A model generated the notes under the pieces. That model was not told the DNA's origin. It worked only from the letters and a program-made list of their open reading frames with translations, and did not search any database. Made by a program: the position numbers and the translations under genes. From Chitinophaga polysaccharea (lineage in GTDB: Bacteria; Bacteroidota; Bacteroidia; Chitinophagales; Chitinophagaceae), in the NCBI RefSeq assembly GCF_007829335.1, contig NZ_VIWO01000007.1:1-64000 (forward strand): 64,000 nt of DNA, read 5' to 3'. Shown in pieces: positions 59,957-64,000 of this stretch. Each line of letters begins with the position of its first letter. Positions within the stretch are counted from its first letter, which is position 1.

Positions 59957-60775
59957 TCAGACAGCCACAAACTGCATCGCCAGCCAGTTGTTCTTTTCTA
60001 TCTTCTTTTCCTTTACAAATCCCTGGCTAACAGCAGATTCGGTGATTTGTACCTCATCCGATGGCAGGATTCCACTCAATAGCAATATTCCTCCTGGTTG
60101 TAACAGTCTGCGCATATCTCCCATAAATTGCAGTAAAATGTTACAGTTGATATTTGCCAGCAATATATCATATTTTTCGGTAATAGCATCAAGATTATCC
60201 GCCTGCCAGATCTTTATCTTTTTCATATTATTGGCAGCGATATTTTCTATGGTGTTATTAACAGCCCATTCATCGTAATCAATGGCGTCTACCACGGCAG
60301 CACCCATCATTTCTGCCAGGATAGCCAGTATACCAGTGCCGGTACCGAAATCAAATATGCGTTTTCCGGAAAAAACGAGCGATTCCATCAGCTTTATCAT
60401 GGAAGACGTAGTAGCATGATGCCCTGTTCCAAACGACATCTTAGGTGTAATCACAATTTCATAAGCAGGCTGCGGATCAAAAGGGCGATGGAAATCGGCC
60501 CGGATACCACAAAAATCGTCCACCTGCACTGGCTCAAAATTGCTTTCCCACACTGCATTCCAGTTCTCCGGTAAAATTGTTTCTTTCGTATAGCTAACAC
60601 CGTGAGGAGCCAGTGTTTCCTTCAATAAAGCCTCATCAAAATCAGCTTCCGGGATATAGGCCACCAGTGCATCGGTTTGCTCCTCAAATCCTTCATAACC
60701 CAGCAACGATAACTGGGCCACCAACAGGTCAGACTGCTCCGCGCCTGTACGCATAGTTATAGCAATGTAAGACAT
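59957..60775 (-). CDS. prmA: Ribosomal protein L11 methyltransferase PrmA
   Basis: 272 residues from the ATG at 60775; a TTG three codons earlier lies in the -7 box. Trimethylates ribosomal protein L11. Marks: an N-terminal substrate-recognition domain (MSYIAITMRTG), FGTGHHATTSSMIKLME, the SAM site IFDFGTGTGILAILAEMMGA, DYDEWAVNNTIENIAAN and ILLANINCNILLQF. Single gene. Confidence 0.93.
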   Translation of the reverse strand: MSYIAITMRTGAEQSDLLVAQLSLLGYEGFEEQTDALVAYIPEADFDEALLKETLAPHGVSYTKETILPENWNAVWESNFEPVQVDDFCGIRADFHRPFDPQPAYEIVITPKMSFGTGHHATTSSMIKLMESLVFSGKRIFDFGTGTGILAILAEMMGAAVVDAIDYDEWAVNNTIENIAANNMKKIKIWQADNLDAITEKYDILLANINCNILLQFMGDMRRLLQPGGILLLSGILPSDEVQITESAVSQGFVKEKKIEKNNWLAMQFVAV

Positions 60776-60781
60776 AGAGCG

Positions 60782-60789
60782 CAAAGATA
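60782..60789 (-). promoter_or_regulatory. -7 box of prmA
   Basis: Minus strand TATCTTTG, full consensus, six bases before the ATG at 60775. Confidence 0.5.
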
Positions 60790-60834
60790 ACGTAAAGCCG
60801 AAAGCTTTCTTCGCTCTGCTTGGTGCTTTTTATT

Positions 60835-60842
60835 TATATTTG
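60835..60842 (+). promoter_or_regulatory. -7 box of the 189-residue secreted protein gene
   Basis: TATATTTG, full consensus, 25 bases before the ATG at 60868. Confidence 0.5.
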
Positions 60843-60867
60843 ATTTATAAATAATATAAAATATCCT

Positions 60868-61437
60868 ATGAAAGCACTGTTTCTACTGCTGGCCGGTATT
60901 ACCCTATCATGTGCCGGCATGGCCCAGGTGATTAAAGTAAAACCTGCTGAACCTATCACTGATTCTATCGTGTACCAGACTGAAAATGTAACCATGATCT
61001 TCGATCGTAAAACCCTGTATGACTATATGGTGTCTATGGATACCACGCTACGTGGGCATAAGTACGACAATAAAGTATTTAATAGCGTACAGTTTTCCCG
61101 GATGAATGCGATCGATATGGGTAATCATTTCCGTAAAGCCTATTGCTACCTGGAAGATAGCACCAATAAGGACTTCAGCTATAGCACCAGTAAAATGAAT
61201 ATGTTGTGGGCCGAAGATGGAGGCATTATGCTGCCTTATGTGGAAGAATTATTGCCAGACCTCCTGGCAGCAGGCACCGTACGGGTGATCGACAGGAGCA
61301 CCAAAGCCGCGCAACCTGCGTATAAGATGATTGCAGAACCGGTAGATGGAAAAAATTACCGGGTATTCCGGTTAAACAGCGGGAAAGAGATTTTCCGGGA
61401 GAGTACTTTCCGGGTAGAGCAACTCACCAGGCGGTAG
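60868..61437 (+). CDS. Secreted protein of unknown function
   Basis: 189 residues with a signal peptide ending near GMAQ (about 20). No membrane segment or lipobox in the usual place, although a Cys sits inside the signal (LSCAGMAQ). The mature part has a beta-rich N-terminal region (ENVTMIFDRKTLYDYMVS) and a helix with YVEELLPDLLAAGTVRV. I recognise no family. It is expressed alone and ends at a terminator. Confidence 0.65.
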   Translation: MKALFLLLAGITLSCAGMAQVIKVKPAEPITDSIVYQTENVTMIFDRKTLYDYMVSMDTTLRGHKYDNKVFNSVQFSRMNAIDMGNHFRKAYCYLEDSTNKDFSYSTSKMNMLWAEDGGIMLPYVEELLPDLLAAGTVRVIDRSTKAAQPAYKMIAEPVDGKNYRVFRLNSGKEIFRESTFRVEQLTRR

Positions 61438-61455
61438 TGAGTTGACTTAAAATGG

Positions 61456-61489
61456 GAAAGCAGCCACCGGGGGTGACTGCTTTCTTTTT
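61456..61489 (+). terminator. Terminator of the 189-residue secreted protein gene
   Basis: Stem GAAAGCAG (61456-61463) / CTGCTTTC (61477-61484) with an inner CACC/GGTG pair, followed by five T. It lies just before the convergent pnp stop. Confidence 0.8.
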
Positions 61490-61523
61490 ATTTAATTCCA
61501 GTTATCGCTAGCTATTACGATGC

Positions 61524-63881
61524 TTATTCTGCATCAAAGGTAGGCTCCTGTGGTTTTTCGTTGCGGCTGTTGTAATCGCTACCACCACGGTTGTGATCAC
61601 GGTCGCCACGGTTGAAATCACGTCTGTCGCCACCGCCACGTCTGTCGTCGCCACCGCGTCTGTCATCACGGGGACCACGTCTGTCGCCACGATCACCACG
61701 GTCACGGAAGTCGCCTCTTTCTGGTCTGTCGCCACGTTCTTCACGTTCTGGTCTTTCTACATAACCTTCTGGTTTAGGCATCAGCACTTTGCGGCTCAGC
61801 TTAAACTTACCGGTTTTAGGATCGGTACCAGTCAGTTTCACTTTCACTTTTTCACCTTCAGACAGCACACCTTCCATCGTTTCCAGGCGTTTCCAGGAAA
61901 CTTCAGAAATGTGGAGTAAGCCTTGTTTACCAGGCATGAACTCAACGAAAGCGCCATAAGGCATGATGGATTTTACTACGGATTCATATACTTCACCTAC
62001 TTCAGGTACCGCAATGATTCCTTTCACCCATGCTACTGCTTTATCCAGGCCTTCTTTCTGTGCAGAGAAGATACTTACTTCACCGGTTTCACCCACTTCT
62101 TCAATGTTGATGGTAGTACCGGTTTCGCGTTGAATTTCCTGTATAATCTTACCACCGGGTCCGATTACTGCGCCGATAAATTCACGGTCGATAATAATCT
62201 TTTCCATGCGTGGAGCATGTGGTTTAGGTTCAGGACGGGCAGCAGGTACTGCTTCATACATGGCCTCAACGATATGCAGGCGGCCTTTTTTGGCCTGAGC
62301 CAGTGCAGAGCGCATTACATCCATGCTTAAACCATCTACTTTAATGTCCATCTGTATACCAACGATACCATCGCGGGTACCGGTAACTTTAAAGTCCATA
62401 TCACCCAGGTGATCTTCATCGCCAAGGATATCGGTTAATACCGCCCATTTACCATCGGAAGCGCGGGAAATCAGTCCCATTGCCACACCGGAAACGTGTT
62501 TAGGCAACGGTACGCCTGCATCCATCAGTGCCAGTGAACCGGCACATACCGTAGCCATGGAGGAAGAACCATTAGATTCGAGGATATCGGAAACCACCCT
62601 TACGGTGTAAGCGTAATCGCTTCCCGGCATCATTTGCTTCAAAGAGCGCATAGCCAGGTTACCGTGTCCTACTTCGCGACGGCCGGGACCGCGCATCATT
62701 TTTACTTCCCCGGTAGAGAATGGCGGGAAGTTGTAGTGCAGGATGAATTTGGAATAGTTGGAAACAGCGGCGGATTCTATCAGCAGTTCATCTTCTGGTG
62801 TACCGAGGGTAACAGTAGTCAGGGACTGTGTTTCACCGCGGGTAAACAGGGCAGAACCGTGAGGAGAAGGCAGGATATCAGTTTCCATCGCCAGTGGGCG
62901 AACCTGGTCCAGTGAACGGCCATCCAGGCGAACGGATTCGTCCAGGATCATATTACGGATCACTTCTTTTTCCAGATCATGCAGGTATTCTTTTACCAAC
63001 GGCTGATCTTCTTCAGGCAATTCGCCCAGGTGTTCTTTCAGCTCTTCGCCGATAGCAGCAAAAGCATCGCTGCGATCGTGCTTGGCAGAGGCAGACTTGG
63101 CTACCTGGTATATTTTATCTTTGGCAAAAGCAGTCACTTTTGCTTTCAGTTCTTCGTTCTGGTGAGGTTGTGCGTATTCACGTTTGCCTTTCACACCTTT
63201 CAGGTCACGCAGTTCTTCCTGTGCCTTCACCTGTATCCGGATCGCAGCATGCGCTGCCTCGATGGCCTGGATCAGGTCTTCTTCCTGGCATTCTTTACTT
63301 TCACCTTCCACCATCATGATGTTCTTGTCGGTAGCACCAATGATGAAGTCCATGTCGGCTTTAGCCAGTTCTGTGCGGTTAGGGTTGATCACGTATTTGC
63401 CATCAATGCGGGCAACACGTACTTCGGAAATAATTTCCTGGATGGGCACATCAGAAACTGCCAGGGCAGCAGATGCAGCCAGGCAGGCCAGTGCGTCCGG
63501 CATTACTTCCGGATCGGAAGATATCAGGGTAACCAGTACCTGTACTTCACAAAAATAGTTATCGGGGAACAGCGGGCGCAGGGCGCGGTCAATCAGACGG
63601 GAAATCAATACCTCGGAATCAGACAACCGACCTTCACGCTTGAAAAAGGAACCGGGTATGCGGCCGGCGGATGCAAATTTTTCCTGGTAATCAACTGTAA
63701 GGGGGAAGAATGACTGGCCTGGTTTGGGTTCTTTATTTGCTACCACAGTGGCCAGCAAAATTGCATTCCCTAAACGCACCGTTACCGCACCGTCGGCCTG
63801 ACGGGCCAACTTACCGGTTTCGATGGTCACCATACGACCGTCTCCTATATCGAACTTCACTGAAATAGGTGTCAGATTCAT
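61524..63881 (-). CDS. pnp: Polyribonucleotide nucleotidyltransferase (PNPase)
   Basis: 785 residues. A phosphorolytic 3'-5' exoribonuclease. Two RNase PH domains (about 1-215 and 315-535, with VRRVSDILESNGSSSMATVC-type RVVSDILESNGSSSMA), a helical domain between them, a KH domain with GPGG (IIDREFIGAVIGPGGKIIQ) and an S1 domain (GEVYESVVKSIMPYGAFVEF). The last 75 residues are a disordered Arg/Gly/Asp-rich tail with many GDR, DRR and RGG words, probably extra RNA-binding capacity. The leader shows a small hairpin; the upstream gene outside the window is probably rpsO. Confidence 0.96.
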   Translation of the reverse strand: MNLTPISVKFDIGDGRMVTIETGKLARQADGAVTVRLGNAILLATVVANKEPKPGQSFFPLTVDYQEKFASAGRIPGSFFKREGRLSDSEVLISRLIDRALRPLFPDNYFCEVQVLVTLISSDPEVMPDALACLAASAALAVSDVPIQEIISEVRVARIDGKYVINPNRTELAKADMDFIIGATDKNIMMVEGESKECQEEDLIQAIEAAHAAIRIQVKAQEELRDLKGVKGKREYAQPHQNEELKAKVTAFAKDKIYQVAKSASAKHDRSDAFAAIGEELKEHLGELPEEDQPLVKEYLHDLEKEVIRNMILDESVRLDGRSLDQVRPLAMETDILPSPHGSALFTRGETQSLTTVTLGTPEDELLIESAAVSNYSKFILHYNFPPFSTGEVKMMRGPGRREVGHGNLAMRSLKQMMPGSDYAYTVRVVSDILESNGSSSMATVCAGSLALMDAGVPLPKHVSGVAMGLISRASDGKWAVLTDILGDEDHLGDMDFKVTGTRDGIVGIQMDIKVDGLSMDVMRSALAQAKKGRLHIVEAMYEAVPAARPEPKPHAPRMEKIIIDREFIGAVIGPGGKIIQEIQRETGTTINIEEVGETGEVSIFSAQKEGLDKAVAWVKGIIAVPEVGEVYESVVKSIMPYGAFVEFMPGKQGLLHISEVSWKRLETMEGVLSEGEKVKVKLTGTDPKTGKFKLSRKVLMPKPEGYVERPEREERGDRPERGDFRDRGDRGDRRGPRDDRRGGDDRRGGGDRRDFNRGDRDHNRGGSDYNSRNEKPQEPTFDAE

Positions 63882-63901
63882 AATAAAGTGAGGATTAATG
63901 A

Positions 63902-63936
63902 GATAACGTTATCCATTTTACAATCACAAGGATAAC
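63902..63936 (-). promoter_or_regulatory. Hairpin/palindrome in the pnp leader
   Basis: GTTATCC (63908-63914) pairs with GGATAAC (63930-63936) across 15 bases, and overlaps a second perfect palindrome GATAACGTTATC (63902-63913). The two structures compete for the same bases, 21-55 bases upstream of the pnp ATG (63881). Confidence 0.4.
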
Positions 63937-63951
63937 AAAACGTATACATAC

Positions 63952-63987
63952 AAAAAAACTATTCCCAACCATAAAAGTTGGGAATAG
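63952..63987 (-). terminator. Terminator of the gene upstream of pnp
   Basis: Perfect 11-bp stem CTATTCCCAAC (63959-63969) / GTTGGGAATAG (63977-63987); reading leftward it is followed by seven T (63958-63952). It ends a minus-strand gene lying beyond the right edge, commonly rpsO. Confidence 0.8.
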
Positions 63988-64000
63988 CGCTATAATTAAG

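Noticed and set aside
61593..63713. Plus-strand frames opposite pnp, including a Val/Thr-rich repeat-like one
   Set aside because: The repeat look comes from the RG/RD-rich tail codons on the other strand.

Overview
The window looks like a chromosomal segment of an aerobic member of the Bacteroidota, most likely family Chitinophagaceae (Chitinophaga or a close relative). The basis is the recurring Bacteroidota promoter box TAnnTTTG a short way upstream of many starts, few purine-rich ribosome binding sites, lipoproteins with short lipoboxes, a split three-gene transhydrogenase (pntA1-pntA2-pntB), a Mrp protein of the form lacking the CxxC motif, NamZ/DUF1343 and YD-repeat proteins. No tRNA, rRNA, CRISPR array or insertion sequence was found.

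Layout. 1-9.8 kb: a HipA kinase remnant, a coiled-coil DUF2130 protein, a HAD phosphatase, two envelope proteins, ApbE, glutaryl-CoA dehydrogenase, a YCII protein, PyrF and Mrp. 9.9-11.5 kb: a secreted protein and 3-hydroxybutyryl-CoA dehydrogenase. 11.6-20.0 kb (minus strand): a contact-dependent toxin cassette reading vgrG, TPR-like adaptor, PAAR-like/RHS toxin, immunity candidate, then a frameshifted second small gene that looks like a decayed immunity gene. 20.3-31.9 kb: housekeeping genes (yigZ, ribD, prmC, exbBD, pepT, metE, a CWC protein, an FKBP isomerase, namZ-like, fmt, a LysM/DPBB protein). 32.2-46.7 kb: every heme step after glutamyl-tRNA, in two divergent units. hemH-hemG-pntA1-pntA2-pntB plus an rRNA methyltransferase go left; hemA-hemC-hemD-hemE-hemF-hemB-hemL go right. 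46.9-53.2 kb: a small secreted protein and a tripartite RND efflux operon. 53.2-64 kb: an esterase, a methyltransferase/glycosyltransferase pair, an unknown coiled-coil exported protein, an OxyR-type regulator with a palindromic site over its promoter, an M48 protease, plsY, prmA, a small secreted protein and pnp at the right edge.

The most unusual content is of two kinds. First, at least five intergenic palindromic elements (8.6, 22.95, 39.25, 58.2 and 59.1 kb) share a core half-site AAAGCTATT and flanks built from a 7-base unit (AAAGCAN on the left arm, NTGCTTT on the right arm) repeated two to four times. They form long hairpins and look like a dispersed, possibly mobile, repeat family. 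Second, the RHS cassette has a toxin tip and an immunity candidate that I cannot assign to a named family, plus a broken neighbour.
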